A stretch of 34,363 nt of DNA from a virus, in the IMG/VR virus record IMGVR_UViG_3300037119_003331, positions 1-34,363 of that record; one strand, written 5' to 3'. This document shows, in pieces, positions 12,346 to 18,571 of the stretch. The position numbers and the translations under genes are program-made. Each line of letters starts with the position of its first letter. Position 1 is the first letter of the stretch. The notes below the pieces were generated by a model that saw nothing but the letters and a program-made list of their open reading frames with translations, had not been told where the DNA came from and did no database searches.

Positions 12346-12448
12346 AAAGGCTTGCACACACACCCCTTTCATTGAAATCATTGCACAAATGCCCTTGCTT
12401 GCAAAAATGGGTATGTGCAAGCAAGGTCGATTATCGAATGATTTCAAT
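12328..12448 (+). repeat. Candidate replication origin: direct and inverted repeats
   Basis: ATTGAAATCATT occurs at 12328..12339 and 12371..12382, and as its exact reverse complement at 12437..12448. Between them lies a perfect 11-bp inverted repeat, CCTTGCTTGCA (12393..12403) and TGCAAGCAAGG (12416..12426), plus extra TTGCAC motifs at 12352 and 12381. The stretch is AT-rich in a GC-rich genome and directly follows the primase-helicase gene, a usual place for an origin. The AT-rich 12346-12489 holds no credible gene. It could instead be a regulatory region or a recombination site. Confidence 0.6.
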
Positions 12449-12491
12449 CATATGGGTTGTGTGTGGTGTGCAGCTACCCCTACGGGGTAAT

Positions 12492-12517
12492 CCGGCGGGC
12501 CTTTTGGCCCCCGCCGG
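12492..12517 (+). other. GC-rich stem-loop upstream of nuclease gene
   Basis: CCGGCGGGCC (12492..12501), TTTT loop, GGCCCCCGCCGG (12506..12517): a stem with two bulged C residues, ending 20 nt before the next start codon. No T-run follows, so it is more likely a leader structure that ends the repeat region than a full terminator. Confidence 0.5.
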
Positions 12518-12536
12518 CAATCAGGAGGAGGACCGC

Positions 12537-13070
12537 GTGAAACTCACAATCAAAGCCATCCCAAACGTCTACAAGGGCGTCAACTTTCGCTCACGCCTTG
12601 AAGCTCGATGGGCTGCGTTCTTCGATCTCAATCGATGGCAGTGGGACTACGAGCCAATCGACATCGATGGGTGGTGTCCGGACTTCCAGATCACAACGCC
12701 GTGGTGCCATGTGTTCGCAGAGGTGAAACCGGTCTTGCCCGACTTGCCGGAACCACCCGTGCCAAGGTGGGTATTCGACAAAAACACCAGCGATGAGGAA
12801 TTTTACAAACGGCTGGCTGAACCACCACCGCCTCGCCAAAGCATGAGCGACGATCCATCATTCGCAAAAGCCTTCAAGCACTGGCAAGACGTTCAAGTGC
12901 TGCTGCTCGGCACCGGCCCTGAACGAGACAAGATCGGGTGTCTGCTCGATCCTCCGCCCACTGCGACCTATCACTGGTCCAGCGTCCACAACTTCCTCGA
13001 TAGCTGGAACATCGAGGCTTTCTGGCGAGAGGCGGGCAATGTCGTGCAGTGGAATGCTCAGAGCCATTGA
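12537..13070 (+). CDS. PD-(D/E)XK-like phage nuclease
   Basis: GTG start at 12537 after a strong AGGAGGAGG site; the longer open frame beginning at 12372 covers the repeat region and is not real. The product is about 177 aa: GVNFRSRLEARWAAFFDLN (Glu near residue 22), YEPIDIDGWCPDFQI (Asp near 47) and HVFAEVKPVL (Glu-x-Lys near 60). This E...PDF...EVK order is that of small phage endonuclease-like proteins of the PD-(D/E)XK superfamily, whose natural substrates are mostly untested. The C-terminal half, Pro- and Trp-rich, is not recognised. A strong terminator follows. Confidence 0.7.
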   Translation: MKLTIKAIPNVYKGVNFRSRLEARWAAFFDLNRWQWDYEPIDIDGWCPDFQITTPWCHVFAEVKPVLPDLPEPPVPRWVFDKNTSDEEFYKRLAEPPPPRQSMSDDPSFAKAFKHWQDVQVLLLGTGPERDKIGCLLDPPPTATYHWSSVHNFLDSWNIEAFWREAGNVVQWNAQSH

Positions 13071-13144
13071 TCCGTGATCGCCATCAGCCTATCTTCACAT
13101 CCTCGCTGCCACGATCCCCAATCCCAACAGCGGGAAGCTCAACT

Positions 13145-13194
13145 CCACACCTCGGCGGTTCAGGCAACCCCTCGTTTGCCGAGGTGTGGTTTTT
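13145..13194 (+). terminator. Intrinsic terminator before packaging genes
   Basis: CCACACCTCGGC (13145..13156) pairs perfectly with GCCGAGGTGTGG (13178..13189), followed directly by TTTTT (13190..13194). The 21-nt loop is long, but the 12-bp stem is strong. It separates the replication block from the packaging block, in the 229-nt gap 13071-13299 that contains no convincing gene. Confidence 0.75.
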
Positions 13195-13210
13195 CGCGTA
13201 TCGTCATCCC

Positions 13211-13284
13211 GTCGAGGCTGCGAGCGTCTTTCCCTCCAAGGTTGCCGTTCACGCCGTGGTCACACCTTCGGCTGCAGCCTCGAC
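13211..13284. repeat. Inverted repeat upstream of terS
   Basis: GTCGAGGCTGC (13211..13221) and its exact reverse complement GCAGCCTCGAC (13274..13284), 52 nt apart, ending 15 nt before the small terminase gene. Packaging initiation (cos or pac) sites are often at or near terS, so it may be part of one; it could equally be a leader RNA fold. Confidence 0.4.
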
Positions 13285-13299
13285 ACTCAGGGGGTGCCG

Positions 13300-13728
13300 A
13301 TGCCAATTCTGACCAATCCCAAGCAGGAGGCGTTCGCTCAAGGCCTCGCTCAAGGCCTCGCAAAGGTCGAAGCCTATCGCCAAGCTGGCTACAAGAAACC
13401 CTCCGATCCCGTCGCCTCACGGTTGTCAAGGGATGTCAAGGTGGCAGCACGTCTGAAGGAACTCCAAGCCAAAACCGTCGCGAAGTTCGAGGTGACCGCT
13501 GAGATGATGGCGCTCCAATTCATCGAGGATCGCTCCAACGCGATCAGATGGGGACAGGGCTCTGCCGCTCATGCCGCCAGCGTTTCCCTCGCAAAGCTGT
13601 TTGGCCTCATGGTCGAGCGCGTTTCGGTGTCGCACAACTACAGCCTGATGTCGGAGCAGGAACTCAGGCTGGAGCTTGCGTCGCTCGTCGCCGAAGCTCG
13701 ATCGCTGCGGCCGGGTGTTTCCCATTGA
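13300..13728 (+). CDS. terS: Terminase small subunit
   Basis: The ATG at 13300 gives a 142-residue protein of the Terminase_2 type, which binds the packaging site and recruits the large subunit. Visible features: N-terminal TNPKQEAFAQGLAQGLAKVE, followed by AYRQAGYKKPSDPVASRLSR, the DNA-binding helix-turn-helix pattern of the family; VAARLKELQAKTVAK; then a helical middle and a C-terminal MSEQELRLELASLVAEARSL. The AQGL repeat is encoded by a 12-nt tandem duplication (about 13335-13358). It is followed two genes later by the large subunit. Confidence 0.85.
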   Translation: MPILTNPKQEAFAQGLAQGLAKVEAYRQAGYKKPSDPVASRLSRDVKVAARLKELQAKTVAKFEVTAEMMALQFIEDRSNAIRWGQGSAAHAASVSLAKLFGLMVERVSVSHNYSLMSEQELRLELASLVAEARSLRPGVSH

Positions 13729-13777
13729 CCGCGTGTAACGTTGTGCTACGCTCCGACCTCATTTCGAGGACAATTCG

Positions 13778-14056
13778 ATGGCACATGCTGATGGCTGGGG
13801 TTCACCGCTAGAGGTCGGGAAGAGGCCCGACATCCAGCCCGACGACACCGTGCTGATCATCCGGGACGGCGGCGTCTACATCTCCACGCCAGAGCATGAT
13901 GATCACGATCCGGTGCCAGAGGACTTCCTCGTCGCTCTCGGTGTGGCGCGAGCCTTCGGCGATGAGGACTTTCGCCAGATGATGCTGATGATCACTCGCA
14001 GCGCCAGCGAGGCCGGCCACCTCGACGGCATCATCCGGGGGGCTAAGGTGCAATGA
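13778..14056 (+). CDS. Hypothetical acidic protein between terminase genes, 92 aa
   Basis: Acidic protein starting MAHADGWGSPLEVGKRPDIQ, with TVLIIRDGGVYISTP (strands) and a DEDFRQMMLMITRSASEAG helix. A GAGGA site precedes the ATG. It overlaps the next gene by 4 nt. It sits where some phages carry small HNH or regulatory genes, but no motif is visible. Confidence 0.65.
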   Translation: MAHADGWGSPLEVGKRPDIQPDDTVLIIRDGGVYISTPEHDDHDPVPEDFLVALGVARAFGDEDFRQMMLMITRSASEAGHLDGIIRGAKVQ

Positions 14057-14469
14057 TGGAGCCCGTTGCCTATCGTGGCCGGATAACGAAGAACGGCTAT
14101 CTGCCTGAAAATCACGAATGGCGTGATCAGCTTTGTGACCGTGACCGAGATGGGCGTCTCGTTGGCAAAGACCCAATGGCACTATCCCTTGACGTTTTAT
14201 CTGCCAGTGGCCATCCGCAGGCCTCCGCTAGAAGCGTCTTGGCGCGATTGAAGGTTATGCATGGGGTCGAACGCGGACACGAGGAGGATTTCCCTTTCGG
14301 CGCACCCAGTCGGCTCACGGAAATTAGGGATACAATTTGCAAACCGTGCTCGGCCGACAATCTTGCGGAGGTGCGCCGTTGCTCGATCTATGATTGTCCC
14401 GCATGGCAGTTCCGCATGGGGCGCAATCCACATAATCCCCAGCGCGGCATAAATCCCTTTGCCAAATGA
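14053..14469 (+). CDS. Phage protein with four-Cys zinc-finger-like motif, 138 aa
   Basis: The C-terminal part, near residues 94-130, carries C-x2-C ... RRC-x5-C (CKPCSADNLAEVRRCSIYDC), then PAWQFRMGRNPHNP. This Cys pattern followed by a F-R-M-G-R-N-P tail occurs in phage proteins encoded near terminase or replication genes and looks like a zinc-binding module; partner unknown. The N-terminal half (RDRDGRLVGKDPMALSLDVL) has no motif I recognise. The gene overlaps both neighbours by 4 nt, so it is likely co-translated with the terminase ATPase. Confidence 0.7.
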   Translation: MMEPVAYRGRITKNGYLPENHEWRDQLCDRDRDGRLVGKDPMALSLDVLSASGHPQASARSVLARLKVMHGVERGHEEDFPFGAPSRLTEIRDTICKPCSADNLAEVRRCSIYDCPAWQFRMGRNPHNPQRGINPFAK

Positions 14470-15263
14470 GCGCCAGCATTGACCTCCCCAACCCCGAAGA
14501 ACTCGCCAGATTGCCGCTGTCAAAACAGCAGCAAATCACCGCGATCACCGCAGCTATTGTCGATAAACTTAAGCAGAGACAGTTCTTCGATCTATTTCCT
14601 GACCGTGACAGGCTCGACACAGATGGCTCTATCCTTATCTATTCCAGAGACAAGTACCCTAAGCATCTCGAATTTTTTTCCGCCGGGGCGAACTACCGCG
14701 AACGATGCTTTCTCGCGGCTAATCGAGTCGGTAAGACTACATGTGGTTCATATGAAGTAACCTGCCACCTCACCGGGCTATATCCGGATTGGTGGGAGGG
14801 CAAGCGGTTCGAGCACCCGGTGAGGATATGGGCCTGCGGGCGGCGGAATGAATCGACGAGGGATATTATCAGTGCCAGTCTTCTAGGCCCTGTCGCCTAT
14901 GATGGGGTGCGCAAAGGGCTTGCAGGTACTGGGATGATCCCCGGCCACCTGATCGGGCGCACGACATGGAAGCGCGGCGTTGAAGACCTCGTTGATCTGG
15001 TGAAGGTTCAGCATGTCGGTGGCGGGTGGTCGACGCTCGGCCTTAAGAGCTACGAGCAAGGTCGTGGCAGTTTTGAAGGAACGTCGCAGCATGTGATCTG
15101 GCTGGACGAGGAGTGTCCACAGGATGTGTATGGCGAGTGTCTAATTAGACTTATGACAACGGCCGGAATAATGATGGTTACCTTCACGCCGCTCGCTGGA
15201 ATTACGGAAGTGGTGCAGCAATTTCAGCACGCATCCGACCGCGCTCATCTTGGCACGATGTAG
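14466..15263 (+). CDS. terL: Terminase large subunit, ATPase half (split gene, N-terminal part)
   Basis: 265 residues that end just after the motor domain. Walker A variant AANRVGKT at 84-91, Walker B with catalytic Glu VIWLDEE at 210-216 and the coupling motif TFTPLAG at 239-245 show an intact DNA-packaging ATPase. The nuclease domain normally fused behind it is absent: the frame stops 18 codons after the coupling motif, and the missing part is encoded separately at 19987..20736. Terminases pump DNA into the prohead through the portal and cut it; here the two activities would be on separate chains unless RNA splicing or rearrangement joins them. The first 300 nt are AT-richer than the surroundings. 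The start overlaps the upstream gene by 4 nt. Confidence 0.9.
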   Translation: MSASIDLPNPEELARLPLSKQQQITAITAAIVDKLKQRQFFDLFPDRDRLDTDGSILIYSRDKYPKHLEFFSAGANYRERCFLAANRVGKTTCGSYEVTCHLTGLYPDWWEGKRFEHPVRIWACGRRNESTRDIISASLLGPVAYDGVRKGLAGTGMIPGHLIGRTTWKRGVEDLVDLVKVQHVGGGWSTLGLKSYEQGRGSFEGTSQHVIWLDEECPQDVYGECLIRLMTTAGIMMVTFTPLAGITEVVQQFQHASDRAHLGTM

Positions 15264-15301
15264 GCTTGAGTTACGCCTGTCTGGTGGTATGGTGGTTAGT
15301 C

Positions 15302-15376
15302 CGGGCAAGGCGAGGCACTGCACTGCCGGGCGAGGCATAGCGTAGCCATGCGAGGCTGGGCACTGCAAGGCAAGGG
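15302..15376 (+). repeat. GC-rich degenerate repeats at left border of the terL split
   Basis: In the 156-nt gap after the ATPase half, units of the type GGCGAGGCACTGC recur imperfectly (GGCGAGGCACTGC, GGCGAGGCATAGC, GCGAGGCTGGGCACTGC), bordered by GTCCGGG on both sides. A similar GC-rich stretch lies just before the nuclease half (19906..19975). It could be a recombination tract or a structured RNA. Confidence 0.55.
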
Positions 15377-15419
15377 AGGTCCGGGTTAATCCCCGGGCCT
15401 CATGCTTCCGGAGGAAGAC

Positions 15420-15776
15420 GTGAAGGACGATACCGGCGACCTGTTCAGCCACGCTCGGCGCTCCGATCCGGCGACCTCGCATGAGGCGGTGCCAAAGAAC
15501 ATCAGCGCACAGGCGCTGCGAGTCCTGTGGGGCTATCGGGACGGTGACGCAATCCTCGACCACGCCGCCTACACGCGGGTCGGGATGGACAAGACCTCGT
15601 CGAGGCTGGCTCACCAGCGCTGTAGCGATCTTCGCAAATGGGGCCATATCGAGCGCACTGGCGAGCGCGGCACGACGCCCTCGGGGAAGCGTGGCAACCT
15701 GTGTCGGATCACGCCAGCGGGGCTGGATTACCTCACAGCACACCATTGGCGCACGGCGGAGGAGATCGAGTTCTGA
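15420..15776 (+). CDS. Winged-helix-type phage protein, 118 aa
   Basis: GTG start at 15420, 6 nt after GGAGG; the ATG at 15402 overlaps that ribosome site. The product contains RRSDPATSHEAV, a short block common in phage proteins, followed by a probable winged helix-turn-helix: a helix pair (HAAYTRVGMDKTSSRLAHQR, then CSDLRKWGHIERTG) and a wing ending in RITPAGLDYL. Such proteins usually bind DNA and regulate transcription or act as replication accessory factors. It is the first gene of the block that separates the two terL halves. Confidence 0.7.
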   Translation: MKDDTGDLFSHARRSDPATSHEAVPKNISAQALRVLWGYRDGDAILDHAAYTRVGMDKTSSRLAHQRCSDLRKWGHIERTGERGTTPSGKRGNLCRITPAGLDYLTAHHWRTAEEIEF

Positions 15777-15865
15777 TGAGCAGGGCGTCGGGTGCGTTGG
15801 GTGGGCTGCTGTGGCTGCTGCTGTTCGTGGCGGCGGTGGTGGTGATCGTGGCGATAGTCCTATGA
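15776..15865 (+). CDS. 29-residue single-pass membrane peptide
   Basis: ATG at 15776 overlaps the upstream stop (TGATG); the stop overlaps the next ATG by 4 nt. Almost the whole peptide is one hydrophobic helix (LLWLLLFVAAVVVIVAIVL). A sequence this short could arise by chance, but overlaps on both sides support translation. A role in the membrane (for example a mini-holin or a regulator) is possible but unproven. Confidence 0.5.
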   Translation: MSRASGALGGLLWLLLFVAAVVVIVAIVL

Positions 15866-16128
15866 GCAATCCAGAGCATCCGCGCATTACCGAAGTTGGC
15901 CGCTTGCTGGCCGAGAACGACCGGCTGCGTGAGGAACGGGATAAGTTTCACGATGCGCTGGAACATATCGCTGCCGGGGACTTCGCCGCCCTTGCTGCAG
16001 AGAACGAGCGGCTGCGCGAGGCGCTGGAGCGGATCGAAGATGTCGATTTCGACGAGTACAGCCTGTCAGAGTTGCATGAACTTGTAACCGGCATCGCCCG
16101 CGCCGCGCTGGCGAAGGAGGGGCAATGA
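15862..16128 (+). CDS. Coiled-coil protein 1 of mosaic array, 88 aa
   Basis: Starts 4 nt inside the upstream peptide gene. Contains two copies of an E-N-x-R-L-R-E coiled-coil unit (ENDRLREERDKF near residue 15 and ENERLREALERI near 50). It ends in RAALAKEGQ, the same tail as the next gene, encoded by the same DNA, which also carries the ribosome site of the following gene. No enzymatic motif. The shared ends suggest that genes in this array recombine as modules. Confidence 0.65.
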   Translation: MSNPEHPRITEVGRLLAENDRLREERDKFHDALEHIAAGDFAALAAENERLREALERIEDVDFDEYSLSELHELVTGIARAALAKEGQ

Positions 16129-16337
16129 ACAGGTGTGAAGTATGCGGCGGCGAAGGTCTTTACCCGATCATCGATAGCCACGGGCGCGAGCGCTACAGCA
16201 TTAAATGCCCCGAATGCTTCGGCAGCGGTGAGGGCGAAGCTGAGTTGCCAAAAACCGAAACGGTAGATTTGCAGCGAGACAAGTACGAGCGGGCGATGGC
16301 CGAGAAGCGTGCCGCGCTGGCGAAGGAGGGGCAATGA
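16125..16337 (+). CDS. Mosaic array protein 2 with zinc-binding CxxCxGxG repeats, 70 aa
   Basis: Two Cys pairs of DnaJ zinc-finger type: CEVCGGEG (residues 4-11) and CPECFGSGEG (28-37). These should bind one zinc ion. The C-terminal third is helical and ends in KRAALAKEGQ, identical in its last eight residues to gene 1 of the array. It overlaps both neighbours by 4 nt. No J-domain is present, so it is not a full co-chaperone. Confidence 0.65.
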   Translation: MNRCEVCGGEGLYPIIDSHGRERYSIKCPECFGSGEGEAELPKTETVDLQRDKYERAMAEKRAALAKEGQ

Positions 16338-16702
16338 GCGACATGTCCACCGACACGACGACACCCGCAACGGACAGGGAACTCGTCCAGATCGAAGGCA
16401 AGGCACGCGCCACTACGGTTATGCACTGGCCGGAACTGGTGCGGATGATCAACCGGCTGCGGCAGGCAGAGGCCGAGCGCGACCGGCTGCGCGAGCTAAC
16501 GGAAGCCCGTGACCGTGAAGATGCCGGATGGGTAGCCGAGTTTGAGCAGGTACAGGCCGAGCGCGACCGGCTGCGCGAGGCACTGAAGAAGGCCACCGAC
16601 AAGCTTGAGCGCGCAATGGTGTTGGTCGGTTCCGACCCGGAGTTTGCCGCCATCGGTGTCAGCGAGTTTCGCGCCGCGCTGGCGAAGGCGGTGGGGAAAT
16701 GA
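16334..16702 (+). CDS. Coiled-coil protein 3 of mosaic array, 122 aa
   Basis: Contains two units AERDRLRE (near residues 47 and 80), giving a long coiled coil from about 40 to 96. It ends in FRAALAKAVGK, a diverged copy of the tail of genes 1 and 2. The AERDRLREAL unit is encoded by nearly the same DNA in gene 5 (16860..17141). Overlaps of 4 nt on both sides. Function unknown. Confidence 0.65.
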   Translation: MSDMSTDTTTPATDRELVQIEGKARATTVMHWPELVRMINRLRQAEAERDRLRELTEARDREDAGWVAEFEQVQAERDRLREALKKATDKLERAMVLVGSDPEFAAIGVSEFRAALAKAVGK

Positions 16703-16863
16703 GCGACCTGACCGAGAAGCTGCGGGATGGCATCCCTGCTTATGACGTAATGCAGGATGGCACTGAGCTTCACGACATCGATGCCGCTGAAACCCTCATG
16801 GCAGAGGCTGCCGACGAGATCGACCGGCTGCGGGAATTGCTCCTGAAGGAGGCGGGGAAATGA
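16699..16863 (+). CDS. Coiled-coil protein 4 of mosaic array, 54 aa
   Basis: Reading from the ATG at 16699 gives a 54-residue acidic protein: MSDLTEKLRDGIPAYDVMQD, with a helix EIDRLRELLLKEAGK at its end. The IDRLRELL segment is another variant of the array's coiled-coil unit. It overlaps both neighbours by 4 nt. Confidence 0.6.
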   Translation: MSDLTEKLRDGIPAYDVMQDGTELHDIDAAETLMAEAADEIDRLRELLLKEAGK

Positions 16864-17141
16864 GTGACCAAAGGTACACTGACGCGCTGCTCGCGAACGG
16901 GAAGCTGCGCGAGGAGCGGGACCGGCTGCGCGAGGAACTGAACGGGCTGCAAAGAGCACACGATCAATTGGGCGACCAGTACGCAGGGGTAGTGGCCGAG
17001 CGCGACCGGCTGCGTGAGGCGCTGATAGTTGCAAGGGCCGACATAGCCGAATGGATGAGAGTTCACCACGGCGATGATGGAAGCGAAGCCGTTTTGAATC
17101 AGATCGACGCCGCGCTGGCGAAGAAGGAGGAGACGACATGA
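16860..17141 (+). CDS. Coiled-coil protein 5 of mosaic array, 93 aa
   Basis: Three units of R-x-R-L-R-E type: KLREERDRLREELNGLQRAH (near residues 15-34) and AERDRLREAL (46-55). The end, DAALAKKEETT, is a variant of the array tail, and its DNA provides the GGAG for the next gene. Highly charged and helical. Overlaps of 4 nt on both sides. No known function; probably oligomerises. Confidence 0.65.
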   Translation: MSDQRYTDALLANGKLREERDRLREELNGLQRAHDQLGDQYAGVVAERDRLREALIVARADIAEWMRVHHGDDGSEAVLNQIDAALAKKEETT

Positions 17142-17362
17142 CCAAAGGCGAATACCGGGTAGGCGTAGACTTCAACCCGTCGAAGAATCCGACAGTGGAC
17201 AAACTGAAGGAGGCGGCGGCCGAACTGATTGACCTGATCAGCGAGATTGACGATCAGGGGGAGAACGAGATCAAGCGTCTCAAAGCGCTGGCCGCGACGG
17301 AGATTGAGAGTGCAGCAATGTGGGCGACCAAGGCCGCAACGAAGAAACCGGAAGCGAAGTGA
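17138..17362 (+). CDS. Acb2-like small helical protein (candidate anti-CBASS nucleotide sponge)
   Basis: A 74-residue protein: YRVGVDFNPSKNPTVDKLKE, then AAELIDLISEI, then EIKRLKALAATEIESAAMWA ending in TKAATKKP. A helical hairpin with a conserved A-x-T-x-x-E-x-x-x-M-W-x-x-K-A ending is what I know from the Acb2/Tad1 hairpin family of phage proteins; these form hexamers that bind cyclic di- and trinucleotide signals and so block CBASS and related defences. Length fits the family. It lies at the end of the coiled-coil array in the block between the terL halves and overlaps gene 5 by 4 nt. Assignment is from memory of the family pattern. Confidence 0.55.
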   Translation: MTKGEYRVGVDFNPSKNPTVDKLKEAAAELIDLISEIDDQGENEIKRLKALAATEIESAAMWATKAATKKPEAK

Positions 17363-17386
17363 CGCGTTGTTGAGGTGCCGGCGACG

Positions 17387-17401
17387 GGAGGTCAGACCTC
17401 C
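17387..17401 (+). other. Short stem-loop after Acb2-like gene
   Basis: GGAGGT (17387..17392), CAG loop, ACCTCC (17396..17401) in the 87-nt gap after the Acb2-like gene. No T-run follows. It may mark the end of the coupled array or act as a weak Rho-assisted stop. Confidence 0.35.
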
Positions 17402-17449
17402 GTTCCCCGCTTCCCAAGCGCATAGAAGCTAACAAACAGGAGGCACATC

Positions 17450-17770
17450 ATGCCGACGACTTACGAATCTGTTGAATCCAAGGACAAGAAAGCCGCTGCC
17501 AAGAGGGTCGATGAAGCCGCTGAAGCCAACGAGAAGCGCGCCAAGAACGAGCGCGATGAGATGGACGACACGGCCGACGACAAGGTGCGCGCCGCGAAGG
17601 ATGCGAGGGACGCGGCTGCAAAGCCGAAGGCCGAGGAGCCAAAGGCTGTCAATGTGAGCGCAGACGGTGGCAAGCCCGAAGCTGCGGATCACCGGCATGG
17701 TGACGATGCCAACCCGCATGAAGGCCCGTCCGTATCGAGCCGTCCCGGCCCGCATGGTGAAAACGGCTGA
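17450..17770 (+). CDS. Hypothetical highly charged Lys/Ala/Glu-rich protein, 106 aa
   Basis: Good ribosome site (AGGAGG) before the ATG. Residues 1-65 are Lys/Glu/Ala-rich and helical (DKKAAAKRVDEAAEANEKRA); the rest is Pro/Gly/His-rich and probably disordered. The N-terminus MPTTYESV and its upstream DNA are nearly repeated at the next gene (MPTTYDSV, 17852..18124). Function unknown. Confidence 0.6.
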   Translation: MPTTYESVESKDKKAAAKRVDEAAEANEKRAKNERDEMDDTADDKVRAAKDARDAAAKPKAEEPKAVNVSADGGKPEAADHRHGDDANPHEGPSVSSRPGPHGENG

Positions 17771-17785
17771 AGGGTGAGGTACAGC

Positions 17786-17820
17786 ATCGCCGCCAAGGGC
17801 TACATGACCCGGGCGGCGAT
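17786..17820 (+). other. Stem-loop in intergenic gap
   Basis: ATCGCCGCC (17786..17794) and GGCGGCGAT (17812..17820) form a perfect 9-bp stem with a 17-nt loop in the 81-nt gap between the two MPTTY genes. No T-run follows. Confidence 0.4.
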
Positions 17821-17851
17821 GTGGGACTGGGTAGTCAACAGGAGGAGCAAT

Positions 17852-18124
17852 ATGCCAACGACTTACGATTCTGTATCTGGACTGCCGACGTACACGCCTC
17901 CGGGCGTCGAGGGTGACGCCCCGCTCGACCCGACAGGTGGCCAGCCCGCTGATGAATCCAAGTTCGATCGGATCGAGAAGATGCTGATCGAGCTTGCCGA
18001 GAAGGTCGACCGGGTTGAGAAGTTCCTCGCCGCTCGGCCGAAGCTGTTTGGCAATGACGGCACGGCGGAGGTCAGCGGCGCTGTCAGCGGTTCCGTCAGT
18101 GGCGGCGACACCAGTGCAGGATGA
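17852..18124 (+). CDS. Hypothetical protein sharing a 5' cassette with the upstream gene, 90 aa
   Basis: The ATG at 17852 follows GGAGGAG. N-terminus MPTTYDSVSGLPTYTPPGVE, then a helix (ESKFDRIEKMLIELAEKVDR, near residues 41-60) and a Gly/Ser-rich tail. Its first eight residues and the DNA around the start nearly repeat those of 17450..17770, while the remainder differs. No known family; the helix may form a short coiled coil. Confidence 0.6.
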   Translation: MPTTYDSVSGLPTYTPPGVEGDAPLDPTGGQPADESKFDRIEKMLIELAEKVDRVEKFLAARPKLFGNDGTAEVSGAVSGSVSGGDTSAG

Positions 18125-18440
18125 TATCTCCAAGCGGGTGAAGGCGGGGATGCCTGTCGACTTCCCTGATGCTGTGTGGCAGCGGCTGAAGGCGGTCGAG
18201 GAGTTCGTCAAGACGCTGACGATGCGGATCGAGACGATAGACGAAACTGTCGACCTCAACGGCAGTGACCATGAAGAGCGCCTCGACCGGCTTGAGCGTG
18301 CGCCGGTCGAGAGCATCATCCGAAGGCGCGAGATCGCGCTGTCTATGGCCCACAATCCCGAGGATTCACCGGAGGATGTGGTGATTCGGGCGCACGCATA
18401 TCTTCGGTTCCTAGAGGGCATCGACCCGCCAAACCCCTAG
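18114..18440 (+). CDS. Hypothetical helical protein, 108 aa (start uncertain)
   Basis: Open from a GTG at 18114, which overlaps the upstream gene by 11 nt; an ATG at 18150 is an alternative. The product has DFPDAVWQRLKAVEEFVKTL and DHEERLDRLERAPVESIIRR helices. The C-terminus (NPEDSPEDVVIRAHAYLRFL) is also helical. No known family. It ends the first part of the inter-terL block before a terminator-like hairpin. Confidence 0.55.
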   Translation: MQDDISKRVKAGMPVDFPDAVWQRLKAVEEFVKTLTMRIETIDETVDLNGSDHEERLDRLERAPVESIIRRREIALSMAHNPEDSPEDVVIRAHAYLRFLEGIDPPNP

Positions 18441-18527
18441 ATGTTGTGTTTGGACGCGATTTAGAGAATAGTGCCGCGTCAACGGGTTAGAGCGCTGTCC
18501 TTTCCGGCGTTCGCAAGTTGAACTGAC

Positions 18528-18548
18528 GCCCGCCCCCTGTCGGCGGGC
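18528..18548 (+). terminator. Terminator-like hairpin before structural genes
   Basis: GCCCGCC (18528..18534), a 7-nt loop and GGCGGGC (18542..18548), followed by ATTTGCTT. The stem is strong but the T-run poor, so termination would be partial. It lies in the 131-nt gap 18441-18571. Confidence 0.45.
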
Positions 18549-18571
18549 ATTTGCTTATCAGGGGTGATCTC

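Noticed and set aside
12302-12490. Possible 62-aa gene after the prim-pol
   Set aside because: It lies over the repeat and hairpin cluster, has no ribosome site and has unnatural composition; the repeats explain the sequence better.
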